This document shows, piece after piece, positions 53,455-62,175 of a stretch of 64,000 bases of DNA. The translations under genes were made by a program, and so were the position numbers. Position 1 is the stretch's first letter. Each line of letters begins with the position of its first letter. Under the pieces are notes generated by a model that was not told the origin of the DNA, did not search any database, and worked only from the letters and a program-made list of their open reading frames with translations. Source of the stretch: an uncultured Roseburia sp. (lineage in GTDB: Bacteria; Bacillota; Clostridia; Lachnospirales; Lachnospiraceae). The stretch is from contig CAJUNX010000009.1 in assembly GCA_910587865.1 (NCBI GenBank), positions 54,375 to 118,374 of the forward strand, written 5' to 3'.

Positions 53455-53626
53455 TAAAAGTTAACTTCCGTTCAGCCGCGCCATTCGCAAAACCGCTCAC
53501 CTGGAGCTCTCCGCTACTGACGCAGCTCATTTTGGCTCATAAACAGGCGCTCACCTCATGCCTGGCAGAATGTGCTCATTCATGCGAGCATGATTCGCCC
53601 ATTTTGCCAGGCATGGCTGAACTTTA
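53455..53626. repeat. Long hairpin repeat, copy B
   Basis: Arms CATGCCTGGCAGAATG (53557-53572) and CATTTTGCCAGGCATG (53600-53615) pair over 16 bases with one G-U. The loop TCATTCATGCGAGCATGA matches copy A. It has TAAAAGTT...GTTCAGCC at the left and GGCTGAACTTTA at the right as terminal inverted sequence. The left 100 bases (GAGCTCTCCGCTACTGACGCAGCTC) are an extra part missing in copy A. The right end includes the flhP stop codon. Confidence 0.8.
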
Positions 53627-54439
53627 GCGCTTCAGATTATTCGCCTGATCAAGCATCTCGTCCGAGGTCGTGATCGCCTTGGAATTCAGCTGGTATGCGC
53701 GCTGCGCAATAATCAGATTGACCATCTCGTCCGCCACCTGAACATTTGATCCCTCCAGATATTTCTGGCGGACTTTACTACGGATCAGGTTTGCGTTTGT
53801 ATTCTCATTGAGCGGATCTCCCGAGGCATCGGTCACTGCCAGCAGGTTATCCCCGACTTTCTCGATTCCCGCAGGGTTGTTGAACTGAAACAGTCCGAAT
53901 CTCTGATTCATGCTCACATATGTACCGTTCTGCAGCCGGTAACCGAATGATCCGTCCCCGGATACCTCAACGCTGCCCGAGCTCACGCCTGCCGGAAGCC
54001 GGATCGGCTGATTCGCCGTGTCGAGTACCGGATATCCCTGCGTATTGGTCAGAACGATTCCGTTTCCGCTGACTGCCCAGGTAAAATTACCGGCTCTCGT
54101 GTAGTAAGTCTCGCCGTCCGCACCGCGCACCGCAAAAAAGCCGTCGCCGTCAATCGCAAAATCCGTATCATTCTCACTGGCCATCAACGGCCCCTGCTTG
54201 TAAATCGAGGTGTTCGACGCCACACGCGTACCGAGACCCACCTGCGCAGAGATCGGCTTCTGCTCACCGTTCGCACTCGTCGTCCTCGTCTGAATGTTCT
54301 GGTAGAGCAGAGACTTAAACTCGGTCTTTTCCTGCTTGTAGCCTACCGTATTGACATTTGACAGATTGTTTGAAATATTATCCACATTCGCCTGCTGCGC
54401 TAACATACCGGTCGCTGCAGTATAGAGTGATCTCATCAT
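53624..54439 (-). CDS. flhP: Flagellar basal-body rod protein FlgG/FlhP
   Basis: Distal rod/hook-basal-body protein of 271 residues. MRSLYTAATGMLAQQANVDN with NNLSNVNTVGYK is the class signature. QVGLGTRVASNTSIYKQGPL is near residue 70 and DFAIDGDGFFAVRGADGETY near 100. QYVRQKYLEGSNVQVADEMV-type sequence and INxQRAYQLNSKAITTSDEM at the C-terminus are standard. It pairs with flhO upstream (17 bases apart), as in B. subtilis mbl-flhO-flhP. Confidence 0.95.
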   Translation of the reverse strand: MMRSLYTAATGMLAQQANVDNISNNLSNVNTVGYKQEKTEFKSLLYQNIQTRTTSANGEQKPISAQVGLGTRVASNTSIYKQGPLMASENDTDFAIDGDGFFAVRGADGETYYTRAGNFTWAVSGNGIVLTNTQGYPVLDTANQPIRLPAGVSSGSVEVSGDGSFGYRLQNGTYVSMNQRFGLFQFNNPAGIEKVGDNLLAVTDASGDPLNENTNANLIRSKVRQKYLEGSNVQVADEMVNLIIAQRAYQLNSKAITTSDEMLDQANNLKR

Positions 54440-54456
54440 AAAAAGCTACCTCCCCG

Positions 54457-55251
54457 TTAAATCTTTCCGACTTCATTGACCGCCTTGCCCAGCGTCTCAT
54501 CGATGGCATTGATCATCTTCTGCCCCGCCTGATATGCCCTGGAAACCGAGATCATCTCCACCATCTCGGAAACCACATTGACATTGGAGGACTCAATAAT
54601 CCCCTGCTCAATCTGCGCATCCGACTCCGTCACCGTGCCGCCTTCCACAAGGTCATACATATTCTCGCCGAACTTGGCAAGATAGTTATAATCTTCAAAA
54701 TCCACAAAACCGATATTTGCAACCTGCTGATTGTTCTGGAAAATGTTTCCGAACTCGTCGACAACAATCTTTACATTCGGATCCACCTGAATCCGTCCGC
54801 CCGCATTGCCGTTTCTCGCGTCGTTCATACTCAGCACGTAGTCGCCGTCCTTTGTCACCAGGTAACCCTGCCGGTTCACGACAAAAGCGCCGTCCCTGGT
54901 ATACTTCACCGAGGAATTACCTGCCTTATCCGTATATGCAATCGCAAAAAAACCGTCGCCGCGAAGTGCAAAATCCGCCTGGTTATCCGTAATCCGGAAA
55001 TTACCCGAGGTGTAATCCGTATAGGTCTCTCCGATGTGAACGCCGAGACTCACATCCCCGAGGCGCTGCGGAATCCCGTGTACAGAGCTGTCTTTAATCC
55101 GGATCGCAAGTTCATCCGCAAATGTCTGTGAGGTCGCTCCCTCTTTTTTATAGCCATTTGTGTCTGCATTCGCCAGATTATTGGAAAGGATATCCATTCT
55201 CCTCTGTTCGTTGATCATCCCTGTATATGCCGTATACAATCCTTTAACCAT
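54457..55251 (-). CDS. flhO: Flagellar basal-body rod protein FlgF/FlhO
   Basis: Rod protein of 264 residues. MVKGLYTAYTGMINEQRRMD and ILSNNLANADTNGYKKEGA open it, and DNQADFALRGDGFFAIAYTD is near residue 92. SSNVNVVSEMVEMISVSRAYQ and KMINAIDETLGKAVNEVGKI end it. It lies after mbl, with GGAGCAGAT before the ATG. A sigma-D type promoter (55378-55404) overlaps the mbl stop codon. Confidence 0.95.
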   Translation of the reverse strand: MVKGLYTAYTGMINEQRRMDILSNNLANADTNGYKKEGATSQTFADELAIRIKDSSVHGIPQRLGDVSLGVHIGETYTDYTSGNFRITDNQADFALRGDGFFAIAYTDKAGNSSVKYTRDGAFVVNRQGYLVTKDGDYVLSMNDARNGNAGGRIQVDPNVKIVVDEFGNIFQNNQQVANIGFVDFEDYNYLAKFGENMYDLVEGGTVTESDAQIEQGIIESSNVNVVSEMVEMISVSRAYQAGQKMINAIDETLGKAVNEVGKI

Positions 55252-55377
55252 ACATCTGCTCCTTTATTGTTACCATTGTGATGGTATCCGTTCTGCAGCC
55301 AGCGTCCCGCGATTCCGTGCGGAAACATCTGCAGAATCCCGGCAACGTCCCTGTCGCTCTGTTTCCATACTAATATT

Positions 55378-55404
55378 ATATCGGCCGGAACACGTCAGAT
55401 CTTA
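55378..55404 (-). promoter_or_regulatory. Sigma-D (flagellar) type promoter of flhO-flhP
   Basis: Minus-strand TAAG (55401-55404), 15-base spacer, GCCGATAT (55378-55385), against the sigma-D consensus TAAA-N15-GCCGATAT. The -10 is perfect and the -35 has one difference. It overlaps the mbl stop. Confidence 0.7.
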
Positions 55405-56394
55405 ATCGTCATCCCGTCTTCCGGACAAAAATTCCACAAATTTCCCCGTACCGATCGCCACACAGGTCATCGGCTCATCCGCAGTCATCGTATTAATCCC
55501 GGTTTTATCCTCGATCAGCTCCTCCAGTCCGCGCAGCAGCGCACCGCCGCCGGTTAAAACAATCCCGCGGTCCGCCACATCGGCAGCCAGCTCCGGTGGT
55601 GTCTTCTCCAGCACGGAATGCACAGCCTCCACGATCTGCAGCGTCGGTTCCCTTAACGCTTCCTCCGTCTCCTCCGAGGACACTGCCACCGTCTTCGGGA
55701 GTCCCGTCACCAGGTTTCGTCCCCTGACATCCATCGTCTCGTTCTGCGCCAGCGGAAAACAGCTCCCGATCTTGATCTTGATATCCTCCGCGGTTCTCTC
55801 ACCGATCAGAAGATTGTGCTTCTTTCTCATATAGCGGACGATCGCCTCGTCAAAATCATCCCCCGCGATCTTGATGGATGTGCTGACAACGGAACCTCCC
55901 AGCGAGATCACGGCGATATCCGCCGTACCGCCCCCGATATCAACAATCATATTCCCGCACGGCTTTGAGATATCGATCCCTGCCCCGATCGCAGCCGCAA
56001 TCGGCTCTTCGATGATCGTCACCTCCCGCGCGCCGGCCTGATAGGTCGCGTCTTCAACGGCTTTCTTCTCCACTTCCGTCACGCCGCTGGGCACGCAGAC
56101 ACTGATCCGCGGCTTGCGGAATGTCTTCTTGCCAAGCGCCTTCTGGATGAAATACTTGATCATCTTCTCCGTCACCGTGTAATCGGAGATAACCCCCTGA
56201 CGCAGCGGCCGGACCGCCACGATATTCCCCGGGGTCCTTCCCAGCATCAGCCTCGCTTCCTCTCCGATCGCTTTGATCTTATTTGTATCACGGTCAAACG
56301 CCACTACCGACGGCTCTTTTAACACGACACCCTTTCCCTTGATATACACCAGAATACTTGCGGTGCCAAGATCGATACCGATATCTGTACTCAT
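55402..56394 (-). CDS. mbl: MreB/Mbl cell-shape actin
   Basis: Actin-like filament protein directing side-wall synthesis. DIGIDLGTASILVYIKGKG, GRTPGNIVAVRPLRQGVISDY, the phosphate loop IVDIGGGTADIAVISLGGSV near residue 155 and VLTGGGALLRGLEELIEDKT near 285 are all present. Length (330) is normal. It is called Mbl rather than MreB because flhO and flhP follow directly. It has a strong promoter at 56533-56560 and AAAGG before the ATG. Confidence 0.95.
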   Translation of the reverse strand: MSTDIGIDLGTASILVYIKGKGVVLKEPSVVAFDRDTNKIKAIGEEARLMLGRTPGNIVAVRPLRQGVISDYTVTEKMIKYFIQKALGKKTFRKPRISVCVPSGVTEVEKKAVEDATYQAGAREVTIIEEPIAAAIGAGIDISKPCGNMIVDIGGGTADIAVISLGGSVVSTSIKIAGDDFDEAIVRYMRKKHNLLIGERTAEDIKIKIGSCFPLAQNETMDVRGRNLVTGLPKTVAVSSEETEEALREPTLQIVEAVHSVLEKTPPELAADVADRGIVLTGGGALLRGLEELIEDKTGINTMTADEPMTCVAIGTGKFVEFLSGRRDDD

Positions 56395-56934
56395 ATTCCC
56401 AACCTTTCCTTTCGTTTCAACTGCTGCGTCTTATCTATCCATAAATTTTCTCTGCAGATCCTTATGCCGCTGTACGCAGCTCAAAAAAGGACATAGAGAT
56501 TCATTTAATCATATTTTTACATATACAGCCTTATTATATACAAAAACTGGGAATTTTCAAATGATTTTTTAACCGGTATCCATTTTTTTCTAAAAAATAA
56601 GAATTTCTTCATTTTTCATTTTTCCGTCACAAAATGATCACAATCGGACGGTATAGTAATCACGTACCAGGTAATTCCACCTGACATCATTTCCAGGTGG
56701 TGTGCCCCAGGGCATAAAATTCTTCATAACTCAGCCTGCCGGGACGCTGACGCATCCCGGCAGGTACTCCCCAGAACATTCATTCGATCTTTATCTTTCC
56801 GGTCCCCCGCAGCTGGCTGATGAAGTCTCCGATCTGCGGCGCGGTATTCGCCAGAGATTCATGCAGACACGGCATCCGGCTCATTGCACGCAGGCAACCC
56901 GGCGATTGCGCCCCGGAAATGTCCGCGGTATTTT
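56395..56934. other. Intergenic region between mbl and uvrA
   Basis: 540 bases without a convincing gene. It contains the mbl promoter and leader; stem CCTGCCGGGA / TCCCGGCAGG (56735-56744 with 56755-56764), probably part of the uvrA 3' end; CCACCTG / CAGGTGG (56677-56683 with 56694-56700), which competes with ACCAGGT (56666-56672); and three very short minus-strand frames (22, 23 and 34 codons) with plausible composition but no good ribosome-binding site. Confidence 0.5.
56533..56560 (-). promoter_or_regulatory. Predicted sigma-A promoter of mbl
   Basis: Minus-strand TTGAAA (56555-56560), 16-base spacer, TATAAT (56533-56538). Confidence 0.82.
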
Positions 56935-59778
56935 TTATTGATTTTCCAGATATCTCTTTACATACTGCCCGGTGTAGGACTGCGGCATCCCGGCCACTTC
57001 CTCCGGCATCCCCTCTGCGATCACGGTTCCGCCTCCGTCGCCGCCCTCGGGTCCCATATCGATGATGTAATCCGCCGTCTTGATCACGTCGAGATTATGC
57101 TCAATCACCACCACGGTATTGCCTCCCTCGGAGAGACGGCGCAGAATCTCGATCAGTTTGTGCACGTCCGCAAAATGAAGCCCCGTTGTCGGCTCATCAA
57201 GGATATAAATCGTCTTTCCGGTGCTTCGCCTGGAAAGTTCTGTCGCCAGCTTGATGCGCTGTGCCTCACCGCCGGAAAGCTCCGTCGAGGGCTGTCCGAG
57301 TTTTACATAGGATAATCCGACATCGTAGAGCGTCTGAATCTTCCGGTGAATGGACGGCACGTTTTTAAAGAATTCCAGCGCCTCCTCAACCGTCATATCC
57401 AATACGTCATAAATACTTTTTCCCTTATATTTCACCTCAAGCGTCTCGCGGTTGTAACGTTTCCCGCCGCACACCTCACAGGGCACATAGACATCCGGCA
57501 GAAAGTGCATCTCGATCTTTAAAATCCCGTCGCCGGAGCAGGCTTCACAGCGGCCGCCCTTCACGTTGAAGCTGAATCGCCCCTTTTTATATCCCTTTGC
57601 CTTCGCGTCCGGCGTCGCCGCAAACAGATCGCGGATCATGTCAAACACACCCGTGTACGTGGCGGGGTTCGATCGTGGGGTCCGGCCGATCGGCGACTGG
57701 TCGATGTCAATTACCTTGTCGAGCTGATCCATTCCGTCAATCCCGTCATGGATTCCCGGTATGCAGCGCGCACGGTTCAGATCACGCGCAAGATGTTTGT
57801 AGAGTATCTCGTTTGTCAGGGAGCTTTTTCCGGAACCCGACACACCGGTGACACAGGTCATGACTCCCAACGGGATTTTCACGTCAATATTTTTCAGATT
57901 GTTCTCCCGTGCGCCGCGCACCGTCAGAAAACCGGTCGGCGTCCGGCGCTCTTCCGGCACAGGAATCCGGATGCGGCCGCTTAAGTATGCGCCGGTGATG
58001 GATTTTTTATTTTTCATAATATCCTGCGCGGTTCCGCAGGCCACCACCTCACCGCCGTGAGAACCTGCGCCCGGACCGATATCCACGATATAATCCGCCG
58101 CCATCATCGTGTCCTCGTCGTGTTCGACCACGATCAGCGTATTCCCGAGATCCTTCAGATTCTTCAGCGCTCCGAGCAGCTTGTCATTGTCTCGCTGGTG
58201 CAGTCCGATCGACGGCTCATCCAGAATATAGGCCACGCCGACCAGTCCGGAACCGATCTGTGTCGCCAGTCGGATCCGCTGCGCCTCGCCGCCGGAAAGG
58301 GATGCCGTCGCACGGGTCAGAGACAGGTAATCCAGCCCGACTTCATTTAAAAAGCCCACGCGCGCGCGGATTTCTTTTAAAATCTGATCCCCGATCAGAT
58401 GCTGCTGCCGGTTCAGCTCCATGTCCGCCAGAAACGCATTCAGATTCTTTACCGACATCACGGTCATATCGTAAATGTTTTTATCCGCAACCGTCACCGC
58501 CAGGGATTCTTTTTTCAGACGCCGTCCCTTACAGTCCTCACAGGGCGTGATACGCATGAACTGCTCGTACTCCTGCTTCATCGTCTCGGAACCCGTCTCC
58601 CGGTATTTACGCTGCACATTACGAAGCAGACCCTCAAACGCAACGTCGTAGACGCCCTCCCCGCGCATTCCCTTATAATGAACCTTGACCTCTCTGCCGT
58701 CCGTACCGTGGATCAGCACCTTCTGAATCTCCGGGGGATACTCCTCGTACGGCGTGTCCATCGAAAAATGGTATGCTTCGGTCAGTGCTTTTAAAATCGC
58801 GTAGGTGAAACTCGACGGATCGGTACAGGACTGCCAGCCCATCACCTGAATGGCCCCCTGCGCGATCGAAAGCCGCTTGTCCGGAATCATCAGATCCTCG
58901 TCAAACTCCATCTTATAGCCCAGTCCAAAGCAGGTCGGACAGGCGCCGAACGGATTGTTAAAGGAAAAGCTGCGCGGCTCCACCTCGCCGACACTGATCC
59001 CGCAGTCCGGACAGGAAAAGCTCTCGGAAAACTGAATCGGTTCCCCGTCGATGACATCCACTGTCATACGTCCCTCCGCCAGCTGAAGGACACTCTCGAT
59101 CGAGTCTGTCAGCCGCTTCTCAATCCCTTCCTTTACGGACAGACGGTCCACCACGATCTCGATGTTGTGCTTTTTATTTTTATCCAGCTTAATCTCCTCA
59201 GTCAGCTCGTACATGCTGCCGTCCGCGATCACACGGACATAACCGCTGCGTCTCGCCTGTTCGAACAGCTTCTGATGCTCTCCTTTTCTTCCGCGGACCA
59301 CCGGGGCGAGCAGCTGAATCCTCGTGCGCTCCGGCAGCCCCATAATCTGATCCACCATCTGATCCACGGTCTGTTTTTTAATCTCTCTGCCGCACTTCGG
59401 ACAATGCGGGATTCCGATCCGCGCATAAAGAAGGCGAAAATAGTCATAGATCTCCGTCACCGTCCCCACCGTGGAACGCGGATTACGGTTTGTCGATTTC
59501 TGATCAATCGAAATCGCGGGGGATAGCCCCTCGATTTTTTCCACATTCGGCTTTTCCATCTGCCCTAAGAACTGTCTCGCGTAGGACGAGAGCGATTCCA
59601 TATAGCGGCGCTGTCCCTCCGCGTAGATCGTGTCAAAGGCCAGCGAGGATTTGCCCGATCCGGACAGACCGGTCAGAACGACAAATTCGTCACGCGGGAT
59701 ATCCACATCGATACTTTTGAGATTGTGCTCGTTTGCTCCGCGGATTTTGATATATTTTCTCTCGGATTTCTTTTTCAT
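56935..59778 (-). CDS. uvrA: Excinuclease ABC subunit A
   Basis: Damage-recognition ATPase of nucleotide excision repair, 947 residues. Two ABC cassettes are present: Walker A LTGLSGSGKSSLAFDTIYAE near residue 35 and TGVSGSGKSSLTNEILYKHL near 645; signatures LSGGEAQRIRLATQIGSGL and LSGGEAQRIKLATELSRRST. Zinc fingers are CPKC...C and CEACSGDG with CEVCGGKRYN. The C-terminus FGxEGGDGGGTVIAEG is usual. The start lies 159 bases below uvrB in the same direction with a repeated Shine-Dalgarno region (59784-59837). It is co-regulated with uvrB. Confidence 0.98.
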   Translation of the reverse strand: MKKKSERKYIKIRGANEHNLKSIDVDIPRDEFVVLTGLSGSGKSSLAFDTIYAEGQRRYMESLSSYARQFLGQMEKPNVEKIEGLSPAISIDQKSTNRNPRSTVGTVTEIYDYFRLLYARIGIPHCPKCGREIKKQTVDQMVDQIMGLPERTRIQLLAPVVRGRKGEHQKLFEQARRSGYVRVIADGSMYELTEEIKLDKNKKHNIEIVVDRLSVKEGIEKRLTDSIESVLQLAEGRMTVDVIDGEPIQFSESFSCPDCGISVGEVEPRSFSFNNPFGACPTCFGLGYKMEFDEDLMIPDKRLSIAQGAIQVMGWQSCTDPSSFTYAILKALTEAYHFSMDTPYEEYPPEIQKVLIHGTDGREVKVHYKGMRGEGVYDVAFEGLLRNVQRKYRETGSETMKQEYEQFMRITPCEDCKGRRLKKESLAVTVADKNIYDMTVMSVKNLNAFLADMELNRQQHLIGDQILKEIRARVGFLNEVGLDYLSLTRATASLSGGEAQRIRLATQIGSGLVGVAYILDEPSIGLHQRDNDKLLGALKNLKDLGNTLIVVEHDEDTMMAADYIVDIGPGAGSHGGEVVACGTAQDIMKNKKSITGAYLSGRIRIPVPEERRTPTGFLTVRGARENNLKNIDVKIPLGVMTCVTGVSGSGKSSLTNEILYKHLARDLNRARCIPGIHDGIDGMDQLDKVIDIDQSPIGRTPRSNPATYTGVFDMIRDLFAATPDAKAKGYKKGRFSFNVKGGRCEACSGDGILKIEMHFLPDVYVPCEVCGGKRYNRETLEVKYKGKSIYDVLDMTVEEALEFFKNVPSIHRKIQTLYDVGLSYVKLGQPSTELSGGEAQRIKLATELSRRSTGKTIYILDEPTTGLHFADVHKLIEILRRLSEGGNTVVVIEHNLDVIKTADYIIDMGPEGGDGGGTVIAEGMPEEVAGMPQSYTGQYVKRYLENQ

Positions 59779-59783
59779 ATTGA

Positions 59784-59837
59784 CTGTTTCCTCTTTCTAT
59801 TTATCTGACAGGCTGTTTCCTCTTTCTATATTATCTG
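59784..59837. repeat. Direct duplication of the uvrA ribosome-binding region
   Basis: CTGTTTCCTCTTTCTAT plus TTATCTG occurs at 59784-59807 and, with one extra base, at 59813-59837. On the minus strand each copy carries AGAAAGAGGAAACAG, so uvrA has two candidate Shine-Dalgarno sites; only the one nearest the ATG is well placed. Confidence 0.75.
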
Positions 59838-59937
59838 ATTGATCTGATTTCCCGCTGACCGCACCTGCCCGGGCCACATATATGTTTTCTTTTCATTGTC
59901 TTTCCCGGTGTACGGACCTGCCCCTTTCGCTCTGTCT

Positions 59938-61932
59938 TTACAGATCTCTCAGCATATTTTTCAGCTCGACCATCTTGTCGCGGTATTCCGCTGCTGCCTC
60001 GAAATTCAGATCCGCCGCCGCGCTCTCCATCTTCTTCTGAATCTCCGCCACGAGCTTCGTGAGCTCGGACTTATTCATCGATTCCGGATCCTTCTTAAAG
60101 TTCATCTCTTCCTTCGCGACCTTCTTCGACACGGAAATCAGCTCGCGGACCGACTTCTGAATCGTCTTCGGCGTAATCCCGTGCGCTTTGTTGTACTCCT
60201 GCTGAATCCTGCGCCGGCGCTCGGTCTCGTCGATCGCGACACGCATCGAATCCGTAATCTTGTCCGCATACATGATGACATGTCCGTCACTGTTGCGTGC
60301 CGCGCGCCCGATCGTCTGTATCAGCGATGTCTCAGAACGCAGGAAGCCTTCCTTGTCTGCATCCAGAATCGCAACCAGCGTGATCTCCGGGATATCCAGT
60401 CCCTCACGAAGCAGGTTGATCCCGACCAGCACATCAAAGACATCCAGACGCAGATCGCGGATAATCTCGGCACGCTCAAGCGTGTCAATATCCGAGTGCA
60501 GATACTTGACACGGATCCCGATCTCTCTCATATAGTCGGTCAGATCCTCCGCCATACGCTTGGTCAGCGTTGTGATCAGAACTTTGCTGTTCTTCGCAAT
60601 CTCTTTGTTCACCTCTCCGACCAGATCATCGATCTGCCCCTCAACCGGCCGGATGATCACCTCCGGATCGAGCAGGCCGGTCGGACGGATAATCTGTTCC
60701 GCGCGCAGCAGCTCATGCTCCTTCTCATAGACATTCGGCGTCGCCGACACGAACATCATCTGATCGATCCTGTTCTCAAATTCCTGGAAATTCAGCGGAC
60801 GGTTATCCTTTGCAGACGGCAGGCGGAATCCGTATTCGACAAGTGTCGTCTTCCTGGACTGATCCCCGGCATACATCCCTCTCACCTGCGGGATCGTGAT
60901 ATGTGATTCGTCCACGATGATCAGATAATCATCCCTGAAATAATCCATCAGCGTGTGCGGCGTCGCACCGGCCGGAAGCCCTGCAAGATGCCTGGAATAA
61001 TTCTCGATCCCGCTGCAGAATCCGGTCTCCTTCAGCATTTCTATATCAAAGTTCGTCCGCTCCGCGATCCGCTGCGCCTCTAAAAGCTTGTCCTCCCCCT
61101 TAAAATACTTCACGCGCTCCTCAAGCTCCTCCTCAATATCCCCGCAGGCCCGTAAAATCTTTTCCTGCGGCACGACATAGTGAGAAGCCGGGAATACTGC
61201 AAAATGCTCTAACCCGCACTTAACCTCCCCGGTCAGCACATCGATCTCCGTGATCCGGTCGATCTCATCCCCGAAAAACTCCACGCGAACCGCCGTCTCC
61301 CCGTAGTTCGCCGGAAAGATCTCAAGCACATCCCCGCGCACGCGGAAGGTGCCCCGATGAAAATCCATCTCATTTCTCGTGTACTGAATATCGATCAGCG
61401 CACGGATCACCTCGTCGCGGTCGCGCTCCATCCCCGGCCGCAGGGATACCATCATCCCCAGGTAGTCGTCGGGGCTGCCCAAACCGTAAATACAGGAAAC
61501 GGATGCAACAACAATCACGTCCCGGCGCTCGACCAGCGCCGCCGTGGCGGAGAGGCGCAGCTTGTCAATCTCCTCGTTGATCGCGGAGTCCTTCGCGATG
61601 TAGGTATCGGTCTGGGGGACGTAGGCTTCGGGCTGGTAGTAGTCGTAGTAGGACACAAAATACTCCACCGCATTCTCCGGGAAAAATTCCTTGAACTCTC
61701 CGTACAACTGGGCAGCAAGGGTCTTATTGTGCGCTATTACCAAAGTGGGCTTATTAAGCTGCTGGATCACGTTTGCCATGGTAAATGTTTTTCCCGAGCC
61801 AGTTACCCCCAGTAAAGTCTGGAATTGATTGCCTTCCCGGAACCCCTTGACCAAGGCTTCTATTGCCTGCGGCTGATCGCCAGTGGGCTGGTATTCGCTA
61901 TGAAGTTTGAATATATTTTGTGCAGTTTGCAC
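59938..61932 (-). CDS. uvrB: Excinuclease ABC subunit B
   Basis: Helicase-like damage verification protein, 664 residues. Walker A is LLGVTGSGKTFTMANVIQ near residue 35, the beta-hairpin VSYYDYYQPEAYVPQTDTYI near 92, then DESHITIPQVRGMY, VSATPNVYEKEHEL, GINLLREGLDIPEITLVAIL and IQTIGRAARNSDGHVIMYAD. The C-terminal UVR motif (ADLNFEAAAEYRDKM) is present. The GTG at 61932 with GGAGG eight bases before is preferred to the TTG at 61947. The first eight residues VQTAQNIF differ from the usual family start. About the first 250 bases use more AT-ending codons than the rest of the gene (see findings). Confidence 0.96.
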   Translation of the reverse strand: MQTAQNIFKLHSEYQPTGDQPQAIEALVKGFREGNQFQTLLGVTGSGKTFTMANVIQQLNKPTLVIAHNKTLAAQLYGEFKEFFPENAVEYFVSYYDYYQPEAYVPQTDTYIAKDSAINEEIDKLRLSATAALVERRDVIVVASVSCIYGLGSPDDYLGMMVSLRPGMERDRDEVIRALIDIQYTRNEMDFHRGTFRVRGDVLEIFPANYGETAVRVEFFGDEIDRITEIDVLTGEVKCGLEHFAVFPASHYVVPQEKILRACGDIEEELEERVKYFKGEDKLLEAQRIAERTNFDIEMLKETGFCSGIENYSRHLAGLPAGATPHTLMDYFRDDYLIIVDESHITIPQVRGMYAGDQSRKTTLVEYGFRLPSAKDNRPLNFQEFENRIDQMMFVSATPNVYEKEHELLRAEQIIRPTGLLDPEVIIRPVEGQIDDLVGEVNKEIAKNSKVLITTLTKRMAEDLTDYMREIGIRVKYLHSDIDTLERAEIIRDLRLDVFDVLVGINLLREGLDIPEITLVAILDADKEGFLRSETSLIQTIGRAARNSDGHVIMYADKITDSMRVAIDETERRRRIQQEYNKAHGITPKTIQKSVRELISVSKKVAKEEMNFKKDPESMNKSELTKLVAEIQKKMESAAADLNFEAAAEYRDKMVELKNMLRDL

Positions 61933-61964
61933 AAATACCACCTCCAAAATCTATAGTAAAAAAG

Positions 61965-62034
61965 TTCGACATTTCGCCAGAAATTCGTCGAGGTACATAT
62001 TCCGTTTTCTAAAAAATGTCCCTTCGACGAATTT
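61965..62034 (-). promoter_or_regulatory. Structured leader of uvrB with long inverted repeat
   Basis: AAATTCGTCGA (61981-61991) pairs with TCGACGAATTT (62024-62034); the stem extends inward over GGTACAT / ATGTCCC (six of seven) with a 17-base loop. A separate TTCGACA (61965-61971, TGTCGAA on the minus strand) lies closer to the gene. The sites could bind a regulator or recombinase. The role is unknown. Confidence 0.55.
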
Positions 62035-62113
62035 GTGTTACTAAACTCAATTTTCCGAACTATACGAAATCAACAAACTACTGCGGATAAATCGAGACAT
62101 AAAACTGAGATTG

Positions 62114-62142
62114 ATTATAACATACCGCTCCCTATTTGTCTA
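62114..62142 (-). promoter_or_regulatory. Predicted sigma-A promoter of uvrB-uvrA
   Basis: Minus-strand TAGACA (62137-62142), 17-base spacer, TATAAT (62114-62119). Confidence 0.85.
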
Positions 62143-62150
62143 TATCAAAA

Positions 62151-62164
62151 CAAACGTTTGTTCG
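62151..62164 (-). promoter_or_regulatory. LexA (SOS) box
   Basis: CGAACAAACGTTTG matches the Gram-positive LexA/DinR consensus CGAACRNRYGTTYG at every position. It ends nine bases upstream of the uvrB -35, so uvrB-uvrA is expected to be induced by DNA damage. Confidence 0.85.
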
Positions 62165-62175
62165 TTTTTTGTTCT

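Noticed and set aside
56666..56700. A riboswitch upstream of mbl
   Set aside because: The competing stems lie upstream of the mbl promoter, so they are not in its leader, and no known aptamer core was recognised.
59896..60906. Plus-strand open frame of 336 codons opposite uvrB
   Set aside because: It lies wholly antisense to well-conserved uvrB and has a Leu/Arg/His-biased composition without domains.
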